From: an uncultured Lachnospiraceae bacterium | GTDB taxonomy: Bacteria > Bacillota > Clostridia > Lachnospirales > Lachnospiraceae | Reading direction: 5' to 3' | Assembly: GCA_910588965.1 (NCBI GenBank) | Contig: CAJUSO010000040.1 | Coordinates: forward strand, 1 to 34,413 | DNA: 34,413 nucleotides | Part shown: piece by piece, positions 7,691-16,500 of the stretch | Layout of the letters: each line of letters opens with the position of its first letter | Position numbering within the stretch: position 1 is the stretch's first letter | The notes under the pieces: generated by a model | What the model was told of the DNA's origin: nothing | Database searches by the model: none | What the model saw: only the letters and a program-made list of their open reading frames with translations | Made by a program: the position numbers and the translations under genes

Positions 7691-7739
7691 ATACGGATGG
7701 CTGATGGCAGCCTGTAACCCGTTGGTACTCCCTCCGTAT
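7691..7739 (-). promoter_or_regulatory. Structured 5' leader of ppdK
   Basis: In the minus-strand transcript ATACGGA pairs with TCCGTAT across about 35 nt, enclosing a second hairpin GGCTG-CCAT-CAGCC. It sits between the likely promoter and the ribosome binding site, leaving AGGAGG free. It does not match a riboswitch class I recognise. Confidence 0.4.
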
Positions 7740-7776
7740 TCTACAGATACATTCACCGCGTGCAGAACGCACACCT

Positions 7777-7806
7777 CTATCTTAACATATTTTGGTAGAA
7801 TAGCAA
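7777..7806 (-). promoter_or_regulatory. ppdK: Putative ppdK promoter
   Basis: On the minus strand there is TTGCTA, a 16-bp spacer and TAAGAT, with an extended -10 TGT just before it. This would give a leader of roughly 125 nt. An AT-rich tract lies immediately upstream. Confidence 0.5.
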
Positions 7807-7930
7807 TATTTTTTGCAAAAAAACTGGAAAAATGGCTTTGGCCTGAAATGCAGGGGAGGAATCCAGAGGCCAAGGAAATAACAGAAGAACAAATAGAATT
7901 ATAGTTTAGGAACACCCACCTTTTATATAA

Positions 7931-7957
7931 ATGCCCCGTTTCCCACGGGGTATTTTT
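7931..7957 (+). terminator. Rho-independent terminator or attenuator upstream of the sugar operon
   Basis: CCCCG-TTTCCCA-CGGGG is followed by TATTTTT on the plus strand. No convincing plus-strand gene precedes it: the open frame from about 7671 overlaps the ppdK leader and does not look like a protein. It may therefore be an attenuator in the leader of the transport operon, or the terminator of a short RNA. The rest of 7807-8025 holds no recognisable gene. Confidence 0.7.
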
Positions 7958-8025
7958 CCGTTAAAATAAGTTTATCTGAAAAAGGAAACTATAGAAAAGA
8001 AATCCATGATGAAGGAGGAAAAATT

Positions 8026-9405
8026 ATGAAGCTGAAAAAAGTAGGGGCATTTTTACTGGCGGCAGTGGTAAGCGTAGGCTTATTGGCAGGCTGCGGCGGA
8101 AATGGGGGCTCTAACCAAGGGACGGAGCCAAGCACGGAAAACACAGATACCTCTGGCGGGGATGCGGCAGGGGATGATACAGCAGGGAACGGTGCTGCCG
8201 CGGATGATAGCACGGCAGGGGATGATGCTTCAGGAGGCAGCGCTTCAGATGAAACGGCATCCAATGACGCCTCCGGCGGGGATGCGGCAGGGGAAGTGAC
8301 GATTTGGTATTATTGGGAGACGGAAGGCCATCAGAAGGCCCTTGATAAGGTCATCAGCGATTACAATGCATCCCAGGATGAGATTTCAGTAAGCGCAAAG
8401 TATGTGCCTTTTGCAGATTTTAAGAAGCAGCTGTCTATCGGGGCTTCCGCAGATGAGCTGCCGGACATTGCAATCTTGGATTCCCCGGACCATGCGTCCT
8501 ATGCTACCATGGGCATTTTCGCTGATTTAGGCGGGAAGTTTGACGTTGCCAATTATTATGAAGGTGCAGTGGATTCCTGTACCATTGATGGGACATTATA
8601 TGGCGTGCCCTTTGGCGTAAACTGCCTTGGCCTTTATTATAATGAAGACTTGCTTGAGGCAGGAGGCTGCCAGGTGCCGGCTACTTGGGAGGAACTGAAG
8701 GAAACGGCCCAGAAGCTGACCAAGGATAATGTGACAGGCCTTGCATTCTGCAGCCTCCAGAATGAGGAAGGGACTTTCAACTTTATGCCATGGGTATGGT
8801 CTACAGGGGCAGGCTCTTATGAAATCAATTCCGAAGGCGGCGTGAAAGCCCTTACATTGGCGAAGGATTTGGTGGATTCCGGCGCTATGAGCAAAGAGTG
8901 CATCAACTGGACCCAGGGCGACGTTATGAACCAGTTTATTTCAGGGAACGTGGCAATGATGGTGAACGGGCCATGGCAGATCCCAACCATGAAGGAAGAA
9001 GCTCCAGATCTGAAGTGGAATGTCGCCTTGATCCCGAAGGACGGTGATTACGCATCCGTATTGGGCGGGGAGAATTATGCAGTCATCGCAGGCGGCAATG
9101 AAGAAGGCGCCCTGAAGTTTTTACAGTATGCAACAGAAGAGGCCCAGGTGAAATATTTGATGGATTGCTTCGGCTATATTTCTGCAGATAAAACGATTGC
9201 AGAAGGGCAGTTTTCTGGCGATGCAGTGATGGAGAAATTTACGGAGCAGTTAGGCTATGCCAAGGCCAGGGGCCCGTTGGCAGAGTGGCCGGAGGTGTCC
9301 GATGCCATCTCCCTTGCATTCAACCAGGTTATGACTGGGGAGAAGGAGCCGCAGGAAGCAGCAGATACGGCACAGCAGACCATTGATGGGATTGTAGGGC
9401 AGTAA
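8026..9405 (+). CDS. Sugar ABC transporter solute-binding lipoprotein
   Basis: This 459-aa family-1 extracellular binding protein captures a sugar or oligosaccharide for the two permeases encoded next. A type II signal peptide ends in the lipobox LAGC (Cys23). Residues of about 24-88 form a low-complexity Gly/Ala/Ser/Asp/Thr linker, unusually long for this family, probably lifting the domain off the membrane through the wall. The binding domain starts at VTIWYYWETEGHQ (about 90). It carries family features such as GVNCLGLYYNEDLLEAGG, ATWEELKETAQKL and NVAMMVNGPWQI. GAAGGAGGAAAAATTATG gives a clear start. The nearby GH31 and extracellular GH enzymes suggest an oligosaccharide substrate. No ATPase gene is present, so a shared MsmK/UgpC-like ATPase elsewhere is expected. 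Confidence 0.95.
   Translation: MKLKKVGAFLLAAVVSVGLLAGCGGNGGSNQGTEPSTENTDTSGGDAAGDDTAGNGAAADDSTAGDDASGGSASDETASNDASGGDAAGEVTIWYYWETEGHQKALDKVISDYNASQDEISVSAKYVPFADFKKQLSIGASADELPDIAILDSPDHASYATMGIFADLGGKFDVANYYEGAVDSCTIDGTLYGVPFGVNCLGLYYNEDLLEAGGCQVPATWEELKETAQKLTKDNVTGLAFCSLQNEEGTFNFMPWVWSTGAGSYEINSEGGVKALTLAKDLVDSGAMSKECINWTQGDVMNQFISGNVAMMVNGPWQIPTMKEEAPDLKWNVALIPKDGDYASVLGGENYAVIAGGNEEGALKFLQYATEEAQVKYLMDCFGYISADKTIAEGQFSGDAVMEKFTEQLGYAKARGPLAEWPEVSDAISLAFNQVMTGEKEPQEAADTAQQTIDGIVGQ
8150..8295 (+). repeat. 120-bp-spaced direct repeat inside the lipoprotein linker
   Basis: CTCTGGCGGGGATGCGGCAG and its continuation (8150-8175) recur almost unchanged at 8270-8295. The step is exactly 120 bp, or 40 codons. 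The encoded unit is SGGDAAG. It points to linker growth by in-frame duplication. Confidence 0.6.
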
Positions 9406-9429
9406 GGGATAAGGAGATTGTTCCAGGGG

Positions 9430-9463
9430 TGTGCGCCATGGTTCGTTCCCAGGTTGGCGCACA
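9430..9463 (+). other. Intergenic hairpin after the binding-protein gene
   Basis: TGTGCGCCA pairs perfectly with TGGCGCACA around a 16-nt loop, 24 bp past the stop codon. It has no U-run, so it is more likely a 3'-end-protecting stem than a terminator. Such stems help keep binding-protein mRNA more abundant than permease mRNA. Confidence 0.6.
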
Positions 9464-9490
9464 TCGGTGGACGGATAGAATATGCAGGAT

Positions 9491-9565
9491 AAAGGGCTGT
9501 TGCATATGGGAAAGAAGGCCGGTGGGTAGGGGTCTGTGCTTCTTCCCTGTGGGGCAGCCCTTTTT
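9491..9565 (+). terminator. Partial terminator/attenuator between binding protein and permeases
   Basis: AAAGGGCTG pairs with CAGCCCTTT, with an inner GGGAAAGAAG/CTTCTTCCC stem, and is followed by a T run at 9561-9565. It lies just before the permease ribosome binding site, so it probably lowers permease expression relative to the binding protein by partial read-through. Confidence 0.7.
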
Positions 9566-9590
9566 GTGCCTGGATTTAGGAGGAACTCGA

Positions 9591-10499
9591 ATGGAGCGGA
9601 GGAGAAAAAAAGGCTTGTTTAAATATGACAATGTGGGAATCCTGTTTGTGCTCCCGGCATTTCTGTATATGCTGGTGTTTGTGGGATACCCCATTGTGAA
9701 GAATATTATCTTAAGCCTGCAGGATGTGACGGTAAGGACACTGACAGCGCCGGATAAGCCCTTTGTGGGGTTCAAGAATTACATAGATATTTTCCAGGAC
9801 CCGGTATTTGTGAAATCCCTGGTAAATACGCTGCTGTTTACGGTATGCTGCCTGGCGGTGCAGTTTTTGATAGGTTTTCTGCTGGCGCTGTTCTTTAACC
9901 AGCATTTTAAGATTTCAAAGCCCGTGCGTGGGCTGATGCTGATTCCTTGGATGATACCGATTACGGTTACGGCGCTGATGTTTAAGTTTATTTTTGGGAC
10001 GGATGTGGGGATTTTGAACCACGCCTTAAGGAGCCTTGGGGTGATTTCCCAGAATATTGACTGGCTGACCACGGCGGACACGGCGCTTGCGGCAATCATT
10101 TCCGCCAACGTGTGGATTGGGATCCCTTTCAATATGATCCTGATTTCCACAGGGCTGACCACCATCCCCAAGGAATTGTATGAGAGCGCCTCGATTGACG
10201 GGGCGGGGAAGGTGCAGACATTTTTTAAGGTTACCCTGCCGCTGCTTAGGCCAACGATTGAGTCGGTGCTGATCTTAGGGTTTATCTATACCTTTAAGGT
10301 ATTTGACCTGGTATATGTGATGACAGGGGGCGGGCCTGTAAATTCCACCCATATGCTGTCTACTTATTCCTATAAGCTTTCCTTTGAAATGTTTAAGTAC
10401 AGCAAGGGGGCAGCAGTTGCAAATGTGCTGCTGGTAATCTTAATGGTAGTTGGAGTGTTTTATTTAAGGGCGACGAAGGAGGAAGAAGGCAATGGATGA
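9591..10499 (+). CDS. Sugar ABC transporter permease, MalF/UgpA type
   Basis: This 302-aa inner-membrane subunit starts at ATG 9591, where AGGAGGAACTCGA provides the ribosome binding site; an upstream in-frame extension runs through the attenuator hairpin and is not credible. The cytoplasmic N-terminus MERRRKKGLFKYDN is followed by about six hydrophobic segments (first at about 14-35). The EAA loop that docks the ATPase reads ELYESASIDGAGKVQTFF followed by KVTLPLLRPTI. MTGGGPVNSTHML near the C-terminal part is typical of MalF-type permeases. It overlaps the next gene by 8 bp. It forms the heterodimeric channel with that gene product. Confidence 0.95.
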   Translation: MERRRKKGLFKYDNVGILFVLPAFLYMLVFVGYPIVKNIILSLQDVTVRTLTAPDKPFVGFKNYIDIFQDPVFVKSLVNTLLFTVCCLAVQFLIGFLLALFFNQHFKISKPVRGLMLIPWMIPITVTALMFKFIFGTDVGILNHALRSLGVISQNIDWLTTADTALAAIISANVWIGIPFNMILISTGLTTIPKELYESASIDGAGKVQTFFKVTLPLLRPTIESVLILGFIYTFKVFDLVYVMTGGGPVNSTHMLSTYSYKLSFEMFKYSKGAAVANVLLVILMVVGVFYLRATKEEEGNG

Positions 10500-11340
10500 G
10501 GAAAAGAAAATACAAGGCAAAAAAAATGCGTTGCTCTGTGCGGCAGCAGCCGCTATTTTATGTATCATCTTGTTCCCGGTTTTTTGGATTGTGGTGACCT
10601 CCCTGAAGACAGAACAGGAAATCTTCCAGGTGCCGCCCACCATTTTGCCGGAACAGCTGAACCTGAAGTCTTATGCGGCCCAGGTGGAGAATGGGGATTT
10701 CAATATGTTCCGGTCCTTTGGGAACAGCTTCCTGATTTCCATAGGGGCGATGGTGATATCTGTGCTTTTGGCAGTCCCAGCCTCTTATGGGATTGCGAAA
10801 TACCGGTTCAAGGGGCGTAAGGTGATGCTGCTGGGATTCTTGGTGACGCAGATGCTGCCGGTAGCGGTGTTGCTGACGCCGATGTTTATCCTGTTTAAAG
10901 GGATGCACGTGTATAATACGGCGGCTGCGGCAATTATTGCTGACGCCACCATTGGGATACCGTTTTCCATCCTGATTTTGAAGAATTATTTTGCCTCCAT
11001 CCCGAAGGAACTAGAGGAGGCGGCCTACATTGATGGGTGCAACCGGTTTTCGGCCTTTGTGCGGGTGCTGATCCCCATTGCGAAGCCAGGGGTGATGGTC
11101 TGTGCGATTTTTTCCTTCCTGTATGCCTGGGGGGATTTGGCCTATGGCATGACCTTTATCTTAGACCAGCAGAAAAGGCCGATTACGGCGGGGATCTTTA
11201 ACTTTATGGGGCAATATGGGACGAAGTGGAGTTATCTGACCGCTTTTGCAGTGGTGACGATTATTCCGGTAGCTTTGATTTTTATCTTCATGCAGAAGTA
11301 TATTATCAGCGGGATGACAAGCGGGGCTGTGAAGGGATAG
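10492..11340 (+). CDS. Sugar ABC transporter permease, MalG/UgpE type
   Basis: This 282-aa subunit has a hydrophobic first segment (about 12-32) and then the periplasm-facing SLKTEQEIFQVPPTILPEQL typical of this family. Four to five further segments follow. The EAA loop is ELEEAAYIDGCNRFSAFV then RVLIPIAKPGV. The start ATG lies within the last codons of the preceding permease gene (8-bp overlap), indicating coupled translation and near-equal amounts. ITAGIFNFMGQYGTKWSYLT near the end is a usual MalG-type pattern. Confidence 0.95.
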   Translation: MDEEKKIQGKKNALLCAAAAAILCIILFPVFWIVVTSLKTEQEIFQVPPTILPEQLNLKSYAAQVENGDFNMFRSFGNSFLISIGAMVISVLLAVPASYGIAKYRFKGRKVMLLGFLVTQMLPVAVLLTPMFILFKGMHVYNTAAAAIIADATIGIPFSILILKNYFASIPKELEEAAYIDGCNRFSAFVRVLIPIAKPGVMVCAIFSFLYAWGDLAYGMTFILDQQKRPITAGIFNFMGQYGTKWSYLTAFAVVTIIPVALIFIFMQKYIISGMTSGAVKG

Positions 11341-11372
11341 CCCTTAGGATGCGATAGGAAGGAGCGTGTGTG

Positions 11373-13352
11373 ATGCTGGACATACAGGGGAATCGGATAA
11401 GATTCCATTATGATGCGGAGGAGATGTGGGTAGAGCCTTGGGGGGAAAATGCGGTGCGCATCCGGGCTACCAAGCAGGCGGTCATGCCGGAAGAAAACTG
11501 GGCGCTGCTCCCGCAAGAAGAGAGGGAAGGGGTGCAGGCCTATGAGGGGGAAGACGGCGCAGAGTTAAGGAATGGCAAGGTGAGGGTGCATGTCACAAAA
11601 GGGGGGAAGGTTACGGTTTATAACCAGGAGGGGAAGCTTTTGCTGGAGGAGTATTGGAGGAACCGGCGGGACGTGACGGATCCGAAGTGCGGGGCGATAG
11701 AAGTAGAGGGCCGGGAGTTCCGGCCGAATGTCGGGGGGGATTACCATCTGACCATGCGGCTGGAGTCTTTGGACCGGGAAGAGAGGATTTATGGGATGGG
11801 GCAGTACCAGCAGCCTTATCTGAACCTCAAGGGCCTGGATCTGGAGATGGCCCATAGGAATTCCCAGGCCAGCGTGCCCTTTGCGGTTTCATCCAGGGGC
11901 TATGGGCTGCTGTGGAATAACCCAAGCGTAGGCAGGGTCGTGCTGGGGCATAATATTATGAGTTTTGAGGCCTATGGGACGAAAGCTTTGGATTATTGGC
12001 TTGTAGCGGGGGATACGCCCGCTGAGATAGAAGAGGCTTATGCAAAGGCGACGGGGACAGTACCCATGATGCCAGAGTATGGGCTGGGCTTTTGGCAGTG
12101 CAAGCTGCGGTATCAGACGCAGGAAGAGCTTTTGGAGGTGGCCAGGGAGTATAAGAGGCGCAGATTGCCGATTGACTTGATTGTGATTGATTTCTTCCAT
12201 TGGCCGAAGCAAGGGGAATGGAAGTTTGACCCGGTTTATTGGCCGGATCCGGATGGCATGGTGAAGGAACTGAAGGGAATGGGCATTGAACTGATGGTAT
12301 CCATATGGCCTACCGTTGACCGGGAGAGTGAGAATTATGGGGAGATGCTGGAAAAGGGGTATCTGATACGGACAGAACGCGGGTTTCGGGTAGGGCTTAA
12401 TTTCGAGGGCGCTACCATCCATTATGACGCCACAAACCCAGGGGCAAGGCAGTATCTGTGGGAGAAGGCGAAAAAGAATTACTATGAAAAGGGGATCCGT
12501 GTGTTCTGGCTGGATGAGGCAGAACCAGAATACACGGCCTATGATTTTGACAATTACCGGTATTACCGGGGGACGGATCTGGAAGTGGGGAATATTTACC
12601 CAGTGGAATATGCGCGTACTTTCTATGAAGGGATGGCGCAGGAAGGGCAGGAGGATATTGTAAACCTGCTGCGGTGCGCCTGGGCAGGGAGCCAGAGGTA
12701 TGGCGCCTTGGTATGGTCGGGGGATATTGCCTCCAGTTTTGGGAGCATGAGGAGCCAGCTTGCAGCTGGGCTGAATATGGGGCTTGCAGGGATTCCCTGG
12801 TGGACTACGGATATTGGCGGGTTCCATGGCGGGGATCCCAATGACCCAGGCTTCCGTGAGCTGTTTGTCCGTTGGTTCCAGTGGGGGGCATTCTGCCCGG
12901 TGATGCGTCTCCATGGGGACAGGGAGCCAAGGCAGCCCCAGGTAGGGACCACAGGAGGGGCGACCTGCTGTTCTGGCGCAGCCAATGAAGTGTGGAGCTA
13001 TGGGGAAGAGGTTTACCATATCTGTGAAAAATATATGCGGATGCGGGAAGAGATGCGGGGATATACCAGGAGGCTGATGCAGGAGGCCCATAAGAATGGG
13101 AGCCCGGTCATGCGGACGATGTTTTACGAATTTCCAGAAGACCCCAAGTGCTGGGAGGTGGAAGATGAGTATATGTACGGGGATAAGCTGTTAGTTGCGC
13201 CAGTCCTAGAGGCAGGCGCAGATATGCGCAAGGTATACCTTCCCCAAGGCTGCCAATGGAAGGACTGCAGGAGCGGGGAAGTATTTGAAGGGGGGCAGAC
13301 GGTAGAAGCAGACGCCCCATTGGAGTATATGCCTTTGTTTTTGCGGGGATAG
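11373..13352 (+). CDS. GH31 family alpha-glycosidase (alpha-xylosidase/alpha-glucosidase)
   Basis: This 659-aa cytoplasmic enzyme has no signal peptide. It likely removes terminal alpha-linked xylose or glucose from imported oligosaccharides. The N-terminal beta-sandwich occupies roughly 1-220, with a TIM barrel after about 225 (MPEYGLGFWQCKLRYQTQEE). The nucleophile is Asp381 in FWLDEAEPEY and the probable acid/base is Asp451 in VWSGDIASSF. The barrel end has PWWTTDIGGFHGG and RLHGDREPRQP, characteristic of GH31. A C-terminal beta domain finishes at DAPLEYMPLFLRG. WLDEAEP and the operon context suit alpha-xylosidase-like members, but substrate is not fixed by these motifs. I start at ATG 11373 rather than the GTG three bases upstream, because GGAAGGAG spacing is better. 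It follows the permease genes by about 30 bp, in the same operon. Confidence 0.94.
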   Translation: MLDIQGNRIRFHYDAEEMWVEPWGENAVRIRATKQAVMPEENWALLPQEEREGVQAYEGEDGAELRNGKVRVHVTKGGKVTVYNQEGKLLLEEYWRNRRDVTDPKCGAIEVEGREFRPNVGGDYHLTMRLESLDREERIYGMGQYQQPYLNLKGLDLEMAHRNSQASVPFAVSSRGYGLLWNNPSVGRVVLGHNIMSFEAYGTKALDYWLVAGDTPAEIEEAYAKATGTVPMMPEYGLGFWQCKLRYQTQEELLEVAREYKRRRLPIDLIVIDFFHWPKQGEWKFDPVYWPDPDGMVKELKGMGIELMVSIWPTVDRESENYGEMLEKGYLIRTERGFRVGLNFEGATIHYDATNPGARQYLWEKAKKNYYEKGIRVFWLDEAEPEYTAYDFDNYRYYRGTDLEVGNIYPVEYARTFYEGMAQEGQEDIVNLLRCAWAGSQRYGALVWSGDIASSFGSMRSQLAAGLNMGLAGIPWWTTDIGGFHGGDPNDPGFRELFVRWFQWGAFCPVMRLHGDREPRQPQVGTTGGATCCSGAANEVWSYGEEVYHICEKYMRMREEMRGYTRRLMQEAHKNGSPVMRTMFYEFPEDPKCWEVEDEYMYGDKLLVAPVLEAGADMRKVYLPQGCQWKDCRSGEVFEGGQTVEADAPLEYMPLFLRG

Positions 13353-13372
13353 GAGGCCGCAAATTTAAATGA

Positions 13373-13401
13373 TAGTTTAGATATCCCTACCTTAGTTTAG
13401 G
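13373..13401. promoter_or_regulatory. Repeated TAGTTTAG words between GH31 and the first surface protein
   Basis: TAGTTTAG occurs twice about 21 bp apart. The first unit and its flank (ATAGTTTAG, six bases, then CCTACC) resemble ATAGTTTAG ... CCCACC at about 7901-7920, upstream of the transport operon. A shared operator is possible. A TATAAT at 13434-13439 lies downstream, without a good -35. Confidence 0.3.
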
Positions 13402-13529
13402 ATTTTGGAGTATCCGGAAGTTAGGGAATAAGGTATAATGGTGATATTGGAAATGAAATCCCCAAAGGAGCGTGGAACCGTCATGCTTCCAGGGGAGCCC
13501 AAGGCATAATGGGAGAAAGGAGAAAGGGA

Positions 13530-16500
13530 ATGAAGAAATGGAAACAGGTTTTACGCAAGGCAGCCGTGTCTGTCTTGGCGGCAGCGGTTATGGCCGGGAG
13601 CGCATTTACGCCAGGGATTGGCAGCATACAGGTGAATGCGGCGACCCCCAAGGCAACGCTGACTGTGGACGTGAGCCCGCAGGAAAATACGGGGGAGATC
13701 ATCCACGGGGCAGCAGGCTTCCTCTATGGGGTCAGCAGTGAGAATGTGCCTACGACAAATACGATTGTCCCGCTGAAATCAAAGATTTTGGTGACCAAGG
13801 GGGCAGTAGGGACGGAGCATCCCTATGGGGATGCCCTGGATGTGGCTAAGACGTTTTTGGAGAGCGGCGGGCAGCAGGTACAGATGTATAACAGCAATTA
13901 TTACGGCGTATTTGGCGTGACGGCTACCATAGAGCGTTACTGTGATGACTTGCAGAAATATATCGCCCCTGCCGTGACATCCTGGAAAGAGGCATGGAAG
14001 GCGGAGCACGGCACACCGGAGCAGCCCAAGGATAAGATTGGCAGCCAGGTGGACATTGACAAGGCTATCGTCTATGTGCCGATTAATGAGACAACCCCTT
14101 ATGGGGATGACGCCAATATTAACCGGGCATGGCAGAGTTACCGGAATGCTATCAAGTCTGTAGATGTGAATGCGGCGCTGGCAGGCCCGAACGATTGGGG
14201 CTATATATCCGAAAGCCGTTATGAGAGTTTCTTCCAATTCTGCGCAGACAATGACTGCATGCCGGACGTTATCACTTGGCATGAGCTGAATACCAACTCC
14301 CTGTATTATATCGGGCCGCATATGGACAGCTTCCGCAATATCTGGAACAATAAGATTGACTGGTCCGCTTATAATACGGCGCATAATACGACAGGGATTC
14401 CCGAAATCCCCCAAATCTGCATCAATGAATATGCAGAAATGGATTACTGCGGCGTGCCGGGGCGCCTGGTTAACTGGATTGCCCGTCTGGAGGACGAGAA
14501 AATCACAGGCTGCCTGCCCTTCTGGCATCAGGCCAATAACCTGAACGACCTGGCGGCAGGGGCGAACGAAGGCAACGGCGCATGGTGGCTGTATAAATGG
14601 TATGGCGATATGTCTGGGACGACCCAGCCGGTAGATACCAGCACCAGCTATGAGAAGCTGTACGGCGTGTCCACCATGGATGAATCCAAGAAGATTTCCA
14701 CTACGTTGCTGGGCGGCTTTACAGGCGATATTACCGTAAAGCTGGACAATGTGACAGACACGGAGACCTTCAAGGACGCCACTGTCGTGCACGCTACCGT
14801 GCAGGAGACCATGTTTACCGGTTTCCATGGGGCGGCAAGCGGGACGCCTACCATATTAGAAGGGGCTTACCCAGTCAACGAGGACGGCAGCGTGACCGTG
14901 ACCATCCCGGATGCTTTATTTGAAAATGCCTATAATGTTACCTTAACCCAGGCAAGCGGGGATGAGATTGTGAATATTCCCCTGACTGGCGACAGCGGTA
15001 CGGTTTATGAGGCCGAAAAAGCAGAATTATCCGGAGGGGCTGCCGCCACTCCAGCCAGCACCAGCCCAAGCTATTATATGTCCAACGACGGCAGCGGGAA
15101 CCGGGCGGTAGATATGCCGGACGGCGCAGTTATGTCTTATACGGTTGAGGTCCCGGCAGATGGGAAATACAAATTGGATTTTGCCTATGGGAATGGGCAG
15201 GGGACTGTAAGGAACGATATGAACGTACATAACCCGGTGAACTTAAAGCAAACCTTTTCCTTAGACGGAGGCGAGGCGCAGGAAGTTGTGATGGAGTCTA
15301 CGCTGTTCCAGAGCATGACAGGGGTAAAGACTTTGTATTATGACCTTTCAGCTGGGAAGCATACGGTTACCGTAACGACCCCTAGTGGGGCGGGGGCATC
15401 CAGTGGGCTCCTCCTGCATGATTTTGTAAGGGTAACCTATGCGGGCGTTTATCAGGAAGCAGTGCCTTCCTTCAATCAGATTTACGAAGCAGAGCTGGCA
15501 GACGTGAACCGCCTGCTGGGCAATACGGATACGACCGTTTCTACCCAGACAGAGATTAAGGGTTACTCTGGCGGCGGATATGTCACAGGGCTGTCTAAGA
15601 GGAAAGTGCCGGAAGGTGGCGGCATCCGCATGACCGTAGTTGTGGGCGAAAGCGGTTTGTATAACCTGTCCTTGCGCTACCATGCATCCGCAAACGGCAC
15701 GGCCAATATTTATGTAGAGAATACAGCTGTGACGTTAGACCGGCTGAACCAGAGCGTAGCCCTCCGGTCAGGCGCAGACTGGCAGACAGCGACGGCATCC
15801 GTCTACCTGCAGAAGGGGATTAATGTAGTAGATGTGGATATGACGTCAGAAGCAGCTTTGGATTATATGCGGGTACAGGCATTGCCTGCCCAGGAGCATT
15901 CCACCACAATTGAAGCAGAGGACGCCATCCCGGCAGAATTGGCCGGCAGCATCAAAGTTGCAGACAGCGAAGGCGCATCCGGCGGCAAATATGTGGAAGG
16001 GATGAAAGGTTCCTACCTCAACCCGGACTACCTGGAGTTTACCTACCAGGCGCCGGCTGCAGGGAAATACCAGATGCAGGCCTTCCATTCCAATGAAGAT
16101 TTGGCCGGCAGCCATTCCTATAATATCAAGACGACGGATAAATACGCTGTGGTAGAGGTAAACGGGCAGTCCGACTCCCCGAAATTCGTATTGGCGGGAG
16201 GGGAAGCAGAAGAACCGGAACTGTGCTATTTTGTGGATTGCGGCGACCATGACCCCTCTACGGTATCCGAAGGGGACAGCCTTGGGAAGAACAATTCCGT
16301 TACGGACCAGCTCTATGGGGCTGACAGCGAAAGCGGCTACCAGTGGGGGCTTGTGATGGAGCATGAAGATGAAGTAGAGACGCCAGGGGAAGGCAGCGTT
16401 GTGTCTAGCGAGGATGATAAGGCAGTCTATACCAATTTCCAGAAAGCCTTGTCCAACAGCCCTGAAGACCTGAAGGATGGGAAGGCCAAGGAAGCGACCT

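Noticed and set aside
7671..7904. A 77-codon plus-strand frame before the orphan terminator
   Set aside because: It overlaps the ppdK leader and promoter on the other strand, has no ribosome binding site and an unnatural composition.
9429..9590. N-terminal extension of the first permease
   Set aside because: The in-frame extension translates the attenuator hairpins, is not membrane-like and has no ribosome binding site, whereas ATG 9591 is preceded by AGGAGG.
11889..13091. A 400-codon open frame antisense to the GH31 gene
   Set aside because: It is a Pro/His-rich shadow of a high-GC coding sequence, with no start signal or family resemblance.
13779..14828. A 349-codon frame antisense to the catalytic region of the giant protein
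   Set aside because: It has no ribosome binding site, and the sense frame has signal peptide, motifs and continuous domains.
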